Below are positions 1-5,519 of a stretch of 6,854 bases of DNA, piece after piece (within the stretch, counting starts at the first letter, position 1; each line of letters begins with the position of its first letter). Location: assembly GCA_017452035.1 (NCBI GenBank), contig JAFTNE010000173.1:1-6854 (forward strand), written 5' to 3'. The position numbers and the translations under genes are program-made. Below the pieces are notes generated by a model. That model saw only the letters and a program-made list of their open reading frames with translations. It was not told the DNA's origin and ran no database searches. The DNA comes from Clostridia bacterium. GTDB lineage: Bacteria; Bacillota; Clostridia; Christensenellales; CAG-314.

Positions 1-93
1 TGAATATTTATTGCAACTATATTGTGTAACGCAACTGCTAAAAAACAATGCACGTATCGCAAAAAATGGTGCAAATTACCGGTAAAATGACGC

Positions 94-130
94 AAAAAAA
101 ACGAGCAACCAACTACGGTTACTCGTTTTT
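94..130 (-). terminator. Rho-independent terminator of the minus-strand membrane protein gene
   Basis: The arms 97-110 and 117-130 enclose a 6-base loop (111-116). Read on the minus strand, the hairpin is followed by eight U residues (complement of 94-101). The one imperfect position (106/121) is a C-A mismatch in a plus-strand transcript but a G-U wobble in a minus-strand transcript. This fits selection for the minus direction, and the stem begins 11 bases past the stop codon of the gene at 142-639. Confidence 0.85.
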
Positions 131-141
131 AATTTGTCAAA

Positions 142-639
142 TTAGTATTCTTCTCTAAAATAAATAATTGTGCAAATGATGCTGTACACAAATGGCAAAA
201 ACAGCATTATGCAGGACAACACTACGCTCACTTCGGCAAATACAAATACCAATGCAACGGGGATTGCTGCGCAGATGAGAGCAATAACTATGGACACAAT
301 TACAGCTACAACAGGACCGAGTTCGGCTCCACCATAAATCCAGCTCAAAGCATCAAAGTTTGCAATGGCTTGCAACACAATGTCGCCGTGAAAATCACGG
401 TCTTCCACTGATTCTGCAAAGTCTGCCACAAATTTGTAGTAGGCCCAAACGATAGCACCAACAATTGTCCAGCCAACAAATCCAAAGCCTTCGCTTTCGA
501 TGTTGATAATTGCCATAATTGGATATGCCAACGCAATAAGGCAACAAATCACGTTTCTAACTCCGGGTCTATCTTCACAAAGATGTCCCAAAATAAACAT
601 TGCTGCAAGACCAATAACTACCCACCAAAACCAATGCAT
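142..639 (-). CDS. Hypothetical multi-spanning membrane protein (165 aa)
   Basis: I do not recognise a family. The 165-residue product is strongly hydrophobic. Likely membrane segments lie near residues 3-18 (Trp-rich start), 29-47, 52-71, 108-132 and 136-160. A polar loop at about 73-105 contains the acidic stretch ESVEDRD, and the protein ends in REEY. The ATG at 639 is chosen because GAGGT (646-650 on the minus strand) lies 6 bases upstream. The open frame continues to a TTG at 741, but the promoter at 668-696 lies inside that extension, so the longer form is not credible. The gene is a single transcription unit: promoter, 20-odd-base leader, ORF and terminator are all visible. No catalytic motif, signal peptide cleavage site or lipobox is seen. 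It could be a small integral membrane protein of the general DUF type. Confidence is high that it is a gene, low for any function. Confidence 0.8.
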   Translation of the reverse strand: MHWFWWVVIGLAAMFILGHLCEDRPGVRNVICCLIALAYPIMAIINIESEGFGFVGWTIVGAIVWAYYKFVADFAESVEDRDFHGDIVLQAIANFDALSWIYGGAELGPVVAVIVSIVIALICAAIPVALVFVFAEVSVVLSCIMLFLPFVYSIICTIIYFREEY

Positions 640-645
640 AAATTT

Positions 646-650
646 ACCTC
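646..650 (-). promoter_or_regulatory. Ribosome binding site that fixes the start of the 142-639 gene
   Basis: GAGGT on the minus strand, 6 bases before the ATG at 639. No comparable site precedes the upstream TTG at 741. Confidence 0.75.
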
Positions 651-667
651 GTTTGTTTGATGTATTA

Positions 668-696
668 ATTATACCACACTTATCTTTATTTTTCAA
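668..696 (-). promoter_or_regulatory. Sigma-A promoter of the membrane protein gene at 142-639
   Basis: On the minus strand, TTGAAA (691-696) is separated by exactly 17 bases from a perfect TATAAT (668-673). TGG directly before it makes an extended -10. Transcription would start near 661, leaving a leader of about 20 bases before the ribosome binding site. Confidence 0.85.
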
Positions 697-923
697 CTGT
701 TGAGGGGCGTTGTAGATGACAATATTAACAAATATTTTCAAGACAATTGCGGCTAATTGAATTTATTCAAAACGTTTTACAAACGGATAAATAACAATTT
801 CTGTCAACGTTACACAAAAGGCTTTTGTTTGTGGTTGCTCAACACCTTTGAGATATTGCCAATGCTCACAATTGATTACATACAATGGTAAATAGTGAAC
901 AATTTATCTAACTGTTTTTCCCC
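697..923. other. Gene-free spacer between divergent promoters
   Basis: I found no credible coding frame here. It contains two small symmetric stretches: AAAACGTTTT (769-778) and an odd-length near-palindrome with 7-base arms ACAAAAG / CTTTTGT around position 821 (814-828). Neither is followed by a T-run in a way that makes a terminator, and neither abuts a promoter. They may be chance in AT-rich DNA. Confidence 0.4.
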
Positions 924-941
924 TTATTTGTATACAAATAA
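924..941. promoter_or_regulatory. Perfect 18-bp palindrome, candidate repressor operator
   Basis: TTATTTGTATACAAATAA reads identically on both strands across all 18 bases. It covers the -35 zone of the promoter whose TATAAT is at 954-959, which is a usual position for a repressor. The core GTATAC with A/T flanks fits the GT...AC half-site pattern of GntR-family operators, but other dimeric regulators are equally possible. No regulator gene lies in the window. Confidence 0.6.
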
Positions 942-950
942 ACTTTTGTA

Positions 951-959
951 TGGTATAAT
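951..959 (+). promoter_or_regulatory. Extended -10 promoter of the Nudix gene
   Basis: TGG followed by a perfect TATAAT (954-959). No good -35 lies 16-18 bases upstream; the nearest, TTGTAT at 928-933 inside the palindrome, is 20 bases away. An extended -10 can work without a strong -35. The start would be near 966, giving a leader of about 56 bases to the ATG at 1022. Confidence 0.7.
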
Positions 960-966
960 GCTATTT

Positions 967-1019
967 GGTAGAGGTTGTGCTACCTATCGAGACCCAAACG
1001 ATTTACAAACCAAAGGTAG
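967..1019 (+). promoter_or_regulatory. Nudix leader with two mutually exclusive pairings (speculative)
   Basis: GGTAG (967-971) can pair with CTACC (980-984) across an 8-base loop. The overlapping CTACCT (980-985) is also the exact complement of AGGTAG (1014-1019), which overlaps the ribosome binding site. The leader could therefore switch between exposed and masked translation start. The pairings are only 5-6 bp, so this may be chance. Confidence 0.25.
1012..1016 (+). promoter_or_regulatory. Ribosome binding site that fixes the Nudix start
   Basis: AAAGG, five bases upstream of the ATG at 1022. It decides against the TTG at 965 in the same frame. Confidence 0.65.
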
Positions 1020-1021
1020 TT

Positions 1022-1420
1022 ATGAACAAAACAATACACGTAGTTGCAGCACTAATACAAGATGCCTCGGGCAAGTTTCTCATTTGTCAGCGTCCTGCAA
1101 ACAAAGCAAGGGCATTGCTGTGGGAGTTTGTCGGTGGCAAGGTGGAGCTTGGCGAAAGCCCAAGGGATGCTTTGGTGCGCGAGTGCATCGAAGAACTTGC
1201 AATAATCGTCCATCCAACGGAAGTTTTTTGCGACCTAACCCACGAGTATGATGACGTAACAGTGCACCTAACGTTGTTTTTGACAACAATAACAAGTGGT
1301 ACACCACAAAAACTTGAACACAACGATATACGTTGGGTAACTGCAACGGAAATGCAAAACTACCATTTTTGCCCAGCCGACTACACAATTTTGCAAAAAA
1401 TTGCTCAGCAGTTTGCATAG
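1022..1420 (+). CDS. MutT-type Nudix hydrolase, (deoxy)nucleoside triphosphate pyrophosphohydrolase
   Basis: The 132-residue length is typical of MutT-like enzymes, which hydrolyse nucleoside triphosphates to the monophosphate and pyrophosphate, often removing 8-oxo-dGTP in the cytosol. The Nudix box (GX5EX7REUXEEXGU) runs from G39 to I61: G39, E45, R53-E54 and E57-E58 are present, and the usual late Gly is Ala60. It is preceded by the WEFVGGKVE stretch (34-42), as in MutT. The C-terminal HNDIRWVT...FCPAD region (100-120) also matches MutT relatives. The start is the ATG at 1022, with AAAGG five bases upstream. The frame extends up to a TTG at 965, but that sits at the predicted transcription start. 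The promoter carries a palindromic operator candidate. No clear terminator follows, so readthrough into the nuclease gene is possible. The Nudix assignment is firm; substrate specificity is family-based inference. Confidence 0.93.
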   Translation: MNKTIHVVAALIQDASGKFLICQRPANKARALLWEFVGGKVELGESPRDALVRECIEELAIIVHPTEVFCDLTHEYDDVTVHLTLFLTTITSGTPQKLEHNDIRWVTATEMQNYHFCPADYTILQKIAQQFA

Positions 1421-1596
1421 CGCAAAAATTTTGTCGCTCCAAAACAAAAAATCAAATGGACATTGGTGCGCAAGCTCTTGGCACAGGTAATTTAGCTACA
1501 AAACTATTTCAATAACCTAAACGTTCCAAGCACATATTGGGACACGACACATAACACACAAAACACAAGAAAAAACATTATTTTCAGAGGTACACT
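1421..1596 (+). other. Intergenic gap between the Nudix and nuclease genes
   Basis: There is no convincing -35/-10 pair: TTGGCA at 1478-1483 has no matching -10 at 16-18 bases. There is no T-tailed terminator either. A hairpin is visible at 1466-1484 (GTGC, bulged G, CAAG / CTTG, GCAC), but it is not followed by a U-run. AGAGGT at 1586-1591 is the ribosome binding site of the nuclease, five bases before its ATG. The gap is compatible with co-transcription from the Nudix promoter, or with a promoter I cannot recognise. Confidence 0.45.
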
Positions 1597-3933
1597 ATGG
1601 CAAGAAAACTCTCTAAAATAACACTGCTAATTTTAATTTTTGCATTTGCACTGACAGCACTTTTGGTGCCAGCGCAAGCTTTTGCCGCAAGTTACATCTA
1701 TAACTGGGGTACTCGTGGCGAAGTGGCAACATCATTGTCCGACAATGCAAAAGCATTTTACACAGGTAGCTACACATTCCAAGTGCTTGCCAACACAAGT
1801 GGTGGCACGAGCAGAGACAATGCCCCAAACAGTGCATTGTACAAGGCTCTCAAAAAATTGATGACGGACAATCACTCTCATATAACCAGCTATGATGAAA
1901 CAAGAGGTCTATACAGGTATACCGATTGTCAAAATGGTGGTGGAGCAATTTCCTCTTTCTATTCCGGTAAGTCTATCGGTCCAAGCTGGGACGGTTCTTG
2001 GAATCGTGAACACACTTGGCCAAACAGCAAAGGTTCAGGATCGGCTGAAAACGACATCATGATGCTTCGTCCTACCTCCACAAGCGAAAACTCCTCCCGT
2101 GGTAATACAGCTTTTGGTAAAAGTAGTGGTTTCTACAATCCAAACAGCGAAAGCAACGGCAAATACGACCTTCGTGGTGACGTATCCAGAATATGCCTTT
2201 ACGTTTACACTCGTTGGGGCAACACAAGTTATATGTGGGGCGCAAGTGGTGTAATGGAAAGTTTGGAAGTCCTTTTGGAATGGATGGAGGCCGACCCCGT
2301 TGACACATGGGAAATGGGTCGTAACGATGCCGTTGAGTCCATCACTGGCACACGTAACGCTTTTGTTGACTACCCAGAGTACGCTTTCCTTTTGTTTGGT
2401 GAGGAAGTTCCCACCAACTACCCAACGCCATCTCAATCTAATGGTGTAACACCTCCCAAGCCAGATCCACACACTTGTGACTATACTCCAGCAACCTGTA
2501 CCGAACCTGCAACCTGCAAAATTTGCTATGCAACAACAGGCTCTGCGCTTGGACACACAGCACCAAATGCTGATGGCGAATGCACACGTTGTGGAGAAGT
2601 GTTGGAAGTAAAAACAACTCACGCTGGCACACAATCTGACCCATATACCGTTGCTGACGCACTAAAAGTAGGTAATAATCTCAAAAGTGGTACAAGCAAC
2701 AAAGTGTTTGTCAAAGGTCAAGTAGTTAATGCTGGTACTGTCCAAAACAACACATACCGTAAAGGTCTTGAAATCAAAGATAGTTCCACAAACGAAACAC
2801 TTTACATCAACACAGCCAACCCCAAAACAACTGCTGAACTCAATTTGAGCGTTGGCAACACAATTCTTTTGGAAGGATACATCCGTATCAACAATACAAC
2901 GCAAAAACCCGAAATGGGTACAGGTCCAAATAAAACTGACTACACTTATTACTCTATTGTGGATGCTGGTCAAGGTGGTGGTACAACTCACACTTGTGTT
3001 TTCGGTCAAGCAACATGCACAAAGCCTGCAACCTGCTCTTGTGGTGCAACACAAGGTTCTGCACTTGGACACACAACAACTAATGGTACCTGTACACGCT
3101 GTGGTATAACAGTCGGTGGTGGTAGTCAAGGTGGTGGCACAGTAACTCAACCAAGTGGCGATACAATCGAAGTAACTTTCCAAAACTCAACTGGCTCGAC
3201 AACTCTCGCTGGCACAGGTGACGTAAGCTTTACAGCAAGCAGAGCAGTAGATAACTGGGATGACAACGGCAGAGGTTTGCAATTCCTCAAGGAAAATGGT
3301 GACGTATCAATCTCTTCGGCAACATCAGTAAGCAACGTATCAAGTATCACTTTGGATATTTCAGAAAACAAAGATATAGCAATTACAGTAACGGTCAAAG
3401 TGGGAGATGTTGTTCTTACATGCAATGGTCAAAATTCAGCAAGCGTTGGCAAGGGGGCAAACCAAACTGTTACGTTTACTGCAAACAGTGCAGTAAGTGG
3501 TATTGTAACAATCAAGTGTGTTCCAGCGCAATCTGGAACATCTGGATTGGGATCTATCTATCTTGCTGGTGTAACCATCACAACAAGCAGTGGTAGTCAA
3601 GGTGGTGGCACAGTAACTCCACCAGTGGTAACACCTGATACAACAGTAACTTCTTTCAAGTCGGCAGTTGCAGACATCCAAAGCGCAACAACAATGGATG
3701 CCAAGTTTACAGCAATCAAAACAGCTGTAGAACTTTACAACGCAATGAACGCCGAACAAAAAGCGCAAGTAACAGCAGAGTTCAATACACTCAAAGCAGA
3801 AGTAAACAACTACAACAGTCAAGCAACAACGCAAAACACAAACTCTGGCAATGCAATTGGCGTAGCCGTACAAATTGTAAGCTTAACAGTGGCTTTGGCA
3901 GTAGCTTTGGTGCTTTTGAAAAAGGTATTTTAG
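1597..3933 (+). CDS. Secreted, membrane-anchored endonuclease I family nuclease with CxxC repeats
   Basis: This 778-residue protein belongs to the endonuclease I / Bsn family of extracellular metal-dependent nucleases. A Sec signal peptide (1-30, cleavage likely after AQAFA) precedes the nuclease domain at about 45-270. Family landmarks are NREHTWP (136-142, with probable catalytic H139 and metal ligand E138), DIMMLRP (153-159), NSSRGN (165-170, N165 the likely second metal ligand), RGDVSR (193-198) and DPVDTWE...RN (233-254). The paired His common in the family's DLHHLRP motif is Met-Met here. After the nuclease come a CxxC-rich repeat (292-333), an OB-like domain opening with GTQSDPYTVADAL (344-458), a second CxxC-rich repeat (465-503), a beta-sandwich-like domain (522-663), a helical segment (684-740) and a C-terminal membrane helix (about 751-773) followed by KKVF. 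No LPXTG is present. The ATG has AGAGGT five bases upstream. The protein presumably digests extracellular DNA or RNA at the cell surface; a lipoprotein gene follows directly. The nuclease family is firm, while accessory domain roles are inference. Confidence 0.92.
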   Translation: MARKLSKITLLILIFAFALTALLVPAQAFAASYIYNWGTRGEVATSLSDNAKAFYTGSYTFQVLANTSGGTSRDNAPNSALYKALKKLMTDNHSHITSYDETRGLYRYTDCQNGGGAISSFYSGKSIGPSWDGSWNREHTWPNSKGSGSAENDIMMLRPTSTSENSSRGNTAFGKSSGFYNPNSESNGKYDLRGDVSRICLYVYTRWGNTSYMWGASGVMESLEVLLEWMEADPVDTWEMGRNDAVESITGTRNAFVDYPEYAFLLFGEEVPTNYPTPSQSNGVTPPKPDPHTCDYTPATCTEPATCKICYATTGSALGHTAPNADGECTRCGEVLEVKTTHAGTQSDPYTVADALKVGNNLKSGTSNKVFVKGQVVNAGTVQNNTYRKGLEIKDSSTNETLYINTANPKTTAELNLSVGNTILLEGYIRINNTTQKPEMGTGPNKTDYTYYSIVDAGQGGGTTHTCVFGQATCTKPATCSCGATQGSALGHTTTNGTCTRCGITVGGGSQGGGTVTQPSGDTIEVTFQNSTGSTTLAGTGDVSFTASRAVDNWDDNGRGLQFLKENGDVSISSATSVSNVSSITLDISENKDIAITVTVKVGDVVLTCNGQNSASVGKGANQTVTFTANSAVSGIVTIKCVPAQSGTSGLGSIYLAGVTITTSSGSQGGGTVTPPVVTPDTTVTSFKSAVADIQSATTMDAKFTAIKTAVELYNAMNAEQKAQVTAEFNTLKAEVNNYNSQATTQNTNSGNAIGVAVQIVSLTVALAVALVLLKKVF
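2470..2595 (+). repeat. CxxC-rich module, copy 1, within the nuclease gene
   Basis: Encodes residues 292-333. Cysteines are at 294, 301, 307, 310, 329 and 332, giving two CxxC pairs (307/310 and 329/332), with ATCTEPATC and GSALGHT between them. The pattern suggests a small zinc-ribbon-like or disulphide-stabilised module. A second copy lies at 2989-3105. Confidence 0.75.
2989..3105 (+). repeat. CxxC-rich module, copy 2, within the nuclease gene
   Basis: Encodes residues 465-503, with cysteines at 467, 474, 480, 482, 499 and 502. It shares HTC, ATCTxPATC, GSALGHT and CTRCG with copy 1. The first pair is CSC instead of CKIC, one residue shorter, so its metal or disulphide geometry would differ. 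Confidence 0.75.
3119..3148 (+). repeat. 30-bp direct repeat, copy 1 (Gly-rich linker)
   Basis: Identical over 30 bases to 3590-3619, 471 bp away, a multiple of three. It encodes the GSQGGGTVT linker just before the beta-sandwich-like domain. A degenerate version (GQGGGT) occurs at residues 458-463. Confidence 0.85.
3590..3619 (+). repeat. 30-bp direct repeat, copy 2 (Gly-rich linker)
   Basis: Second exact copy of the sequence at 3119-3148, encoding the same linker just after the beta-sandwich-like domain. Recombination between the copies would remove that domain in frame. Confidence 0.85.
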
Positions 3934-3949
3934 TAGGAGGTAAAGCAAT

Positions 3950-4546
3950 ATGAAAAAGATTATTTTTGTAGTAGTAATTTTGTTGTTGGCAACAATGTGC
4001 TTGACCTCTTGCGATCAAGCTGTAACTTACGACAAACTCAACGAAATGACGGACACCAAGTACTCTCAAATGTCCATCAAAGTAACAGTTAACAAAAGTG
4101 GCGAAACATCTGGCCTTGTTAACGATATCGTTTGCCTCATTCTTAACGACACAACCAAGCACGTTGCCTACACTTGGCAAGAGTATGCAACCTTTGAGAT
4201 GGATGGCAACACAATCACTGTTCCAAGCAAACAAATTGTTACAAAAAGTGGCACAGCAATAATAGAAAATGGCAAAGTTAAAGAATCCACTGGCGATGGC
4301 GTAGATTACGACTTTACAAACGTTGGAGCACTCAATATGACTTTTAGCGAAACTTGCCTTGCCAATGCCCAAACAAAGGATGGCACTTTTACAGCAGATA
4401 TCTCCGACCTCAATGCATTTTTGGGTAGTGATATTGCTGGTGCCGAAAACGCAAAGGTTTCCGTTAATGTAAAAACTTACGGCTCTATCACAATTAGCTA
4501 CACAGCAAACGGTAGTGACGTTGTAATCACTTACACGTTTGGTTAA
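3950..4546 (+). CDS. Hypothetical lipoprotein (198 aa) paired with the nuclease
   Basis: The N-terminus is a lipoprotein signal: MKK, a hydrophobic stretch (4-17), then the lipobox LTSC with the lipidated cysteine at 21. The mature protein would be tethered to the outer face of the cytoplasmic membrane. The remaining 177 residues alternate polar and hydrophobic residues, are rich in Thr, Ser, Val and Asn, and end in a beta-like stretch (KVSVNVKTYGSITISY, then VVITYTFG), suggesting an all-beta fold. I do not recognise the family. One further cysteine pair (64, 139) is present. An AGGAGGT (3935-3941) begins one base after the nuclease stop and sits 8 bases before this ATG, so the two genes are co-transcribed and probably coupled. 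A strong hairpin terminator follows. It might assist, anchor or inhibit the nuclease, or bind a ligand; nothing in the sequence decides between these. Confidence 0.85.
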   Translation: MKKIIFVVVILLLATMCLTSCDQAVTYDKLNEMTDTKYSQMSIKVTVNKSGETSGLVNDIVCLILNDTTKHVAYTWQEYATFEMDGNTITVPSKQIVTKSGTAIIENGKVKESTGDGVDYDFTNVGALNMTFSETCLANAQTKDGTFTADISDLNAFLGSDIAGAENAKVSVNVKTYGSITISYTANGSDVVITYTFG

Positions 4547-4563
4547 ACAACGCAAAACAAACC

Positions 4564-4610
4564 AAGTAGATAGCTCTCAAACAAAGGGTGCTATCTACTT
4601 TGTATTTACA
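4564..4610 (+). terminator. Rho-independent terminator of the nuclease-lipoprotein operon
   Basis: A perfect 11-bp stem AAGTAGATAGC (4564-4574) / GCTATCTACTT (4590-4600) lies 17 bases after the lipoprotein stop. The 15-base loop can extend the stem by a further three pairs (4576-4578 with 4586-4588). The downstream tract TGTATTT is a modest U-run. Confidence 0.8.
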
Positions 4611-4621
4611 CGTTTTATCTA

Positions 4622-4668
4622 AACACAACCAGACAAAATGGTTAGGACGTGTTGCAAAAAAGCTTTTT
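4622..4668 (+). other. Hairpin plus A/T palindrome of unknown role
   Basis: AACCA (4627-4631) pairs with TGGTT (4639-4643) around GACAAAA. The directly adjoining AACAC (4622-4626) pairs with GTGTT (4649-4653) across a 5-base bulge (4644-4648). AAAAAGCTTTTT (4657-4668) follows at once. This could be a second, weaker terminator behind the one at 4564-4610 or a small structured element; it lacks a canonical U-tract directly after the stem. Confidence 0.35.
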
Positions 4669-4697
4669 ATTTACAGGCAAAAGAAGCATCTTGATGA

Positions 4698-4706
4698 TGG
4701 TATTAT
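4698..4706 (+). promoter_or_regulatory. Probable extended -10 promoter of the gene at 4755
   Basis: TGG followed by TATTAT (4701-4706), one base from consensus, with a start near 4713 and a leader of about 42 bases. No good -35 is present at the right spacing. The preceding terminator means this gene needs its own promoter. Confidence 0.5.
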
Positions 4707-4754
4707 TTCACAAAGTGCTTTGCGCCAAATCAAACAAAAGAGGGGGAACGTACA

Positions 4755-5390
4755 ATGATTTTTGGTAAAAAGAAAAACGCTAACAAACTGCAAAAGACGG
4801 ATGTTAACAACCAACCTCAACAAACGGAGCAACCCAAGAAAAAGGGCATTGTTACTCGCGCTACCGAAAGCGTAAACAAAACGGTTCAAAAGGCACGCAG
4901 AGTGAAGATGTTTTTTGACGTCATCACAACGTTGTTTTTTATTGGAAACTCCCTTTACTGGGTATTCAAAAAGTGGGGCGACTTTGGCAACCTGCTGTGG
5001 GTGATGTTGGCTGTTACCGTTGTGTACATCTTGGTGTTTGTAATTACACTCATCAAGCACAGCAACAACTCCAAGCAAATGTCCATGGACAACAAAAAGT
5101 TCAAAGTGCAACTCAAACTTTGGCGAACGCTGTCCAACCTGCTGTTTATTGGAATGTCCGGTTTAACACTGGCGCAAAACCTTTTGGCGTGGAAGGCTGA
5201 CGGCAACATCGTAACACTTGTAACCATGCTTATCAGTGGATTTATTTTGTTTATCAAGCTTATTTCCACGTTGTCCAAAATTTTCAAATTGAGTAGAAAG
5301 AGTAAAAAACTCAACAAAAAGCAAAAAAAGCTCAACGCACAACAACAAAAGGTTGATGCTCACAACCGACTGCAAAACAGCGAAGAATAA
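4755..5390 (+). CDS. Hypothetical four-helix membrane protein with internal duplication (211 aa)
   Basis: I do not recognise a family. A basic, Gln/Asn-rich cytoplasmic N-terminus (1-50) leads into four probable membrane helices at about 52-71, 78-100, 124-146 and 151-173. A highly basic, coiled-coil-like tail follows (175-205, many Lys and Gln with Leu at intervals). The two helix pairs resemble each other: LFFIGNS (60-66) aligns with LLFIGMS (129-135), the GN at 78-79 with the GN at 150-151, and ITLI (97-100) with IKLI (167-170). This suggests duplication of a two-helix hairpin. By the positive-inside rule both ends and the central Lys-rich loop (101-121) lie in the cytoplasm. The ATG has AGGGGG (4741-4746) 8 bases upstream. 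The gene has its own promoter and terminator, so it is a single unit. Its role is unknown; the basic ends could contact nucleic acid or acidic lipid, which is speculation. Confidence 0.82.
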   Translation: MIFGKKKNANKLQKTDVNNQPQQTEQPKKKGIVTRATESVNKTVQKARRVKMFFDVITTLFFIGNSLYWVFKKWGDFGNLLWVMLAVTVVYILVFVITLIKHSNNSKQMSMDNKKFKVQLKLWRTLSNLLFIGMSGLTLAQNLLAWKADGNIVTLVTMLISGFILFIKLISTLSKIFKLSRKSKKLNKKQKKLNAQQQKVDAHNRLQNSEE

Positions 5391-5397
5391 CAACACC

Positions 5398-5428
5398 AAG
5401 GGACGAGATTTTTCGTCCCTTTTTATTT
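5398..5428 (+). terminator. Rho-independent terminator of the four-helix membrane protein gene
   Basis: A perfect 9-bp stem AAGGGACGA (5398-5406) / TCGTCCCTT (5413-5421) with a 6-base loop, running into TTTTTATTT. It starts 8 bases after the stop codon. Confidence 0.92.
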
Positions 5429-5519
5429 GGCAAATGATGTTTTTTGCGATATGTTATTCTAAAAAATACTCAAAAGGTTTTTAAATACTCAAACTAGCTG
5501 GTAACTGTGTTTCAAACAG

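Noticed and set aside
76..85. TTACCGGTAA palindrome near the window start
   Set aside because: Ten bases, with no promoter or gene end beside it; likely chance.
640..741. N-terminal extension of the minus-strand membrane protein to a TTG at 741
   Set aside because: The promoter (668-696) lies inside the extension and the ATG at 639 has a good ribosome binding site.
752..763. GCTAATTGAATT shared with 5535-5546
   Set aside because: A 12-base match in AT-rich DNA of this length is expected by chance, and the flanks do not match.
965..1021. N-terminal extension of the Nudix protein to a TTG at 965
   Set aside because: It coincides with the predicted transcription start, has no ribosome binding site, and MutT homologues begin close to the first beta strand (THVVAALI-like), as from the ATG at 1022.
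1418..1440. Possible terminator after the Nudix gene (GCGCAAAA / TTTTGTCGC)
   Set aside because: The central A/T pairing leaves almost no loop, the GC ends carry a mismatch, and no U-run follows.
2035..3183. Long minus-strand frames (199 and 173 codons) opposite the nuclease gene
   Set aside because: Same Cys-rich shadow composition, no protein family resemblance, and fully antisense to conserved nuclease and accessory domains.
3791..4555. 254-codon open frame on the minus strand across the nuclease end and the lipoprotein gene
   Set aside because: It opens at a TTG inside the intergenic region, the translation is Cys-rich without domain motifs, and it lies antisense to two well-supported genes with proper ribosome binding sites. 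It is a by-product of their Ala/Thr codon choice (GCA, ACA read as TGC, TGT).
5464..5493. Two AAATACTCAAA units, considered as a short CRISPR-like or iteron array
   Set aside because: Only two 11-base units with an 8-base gap, no further copies and no replication or Cas gene nearby.
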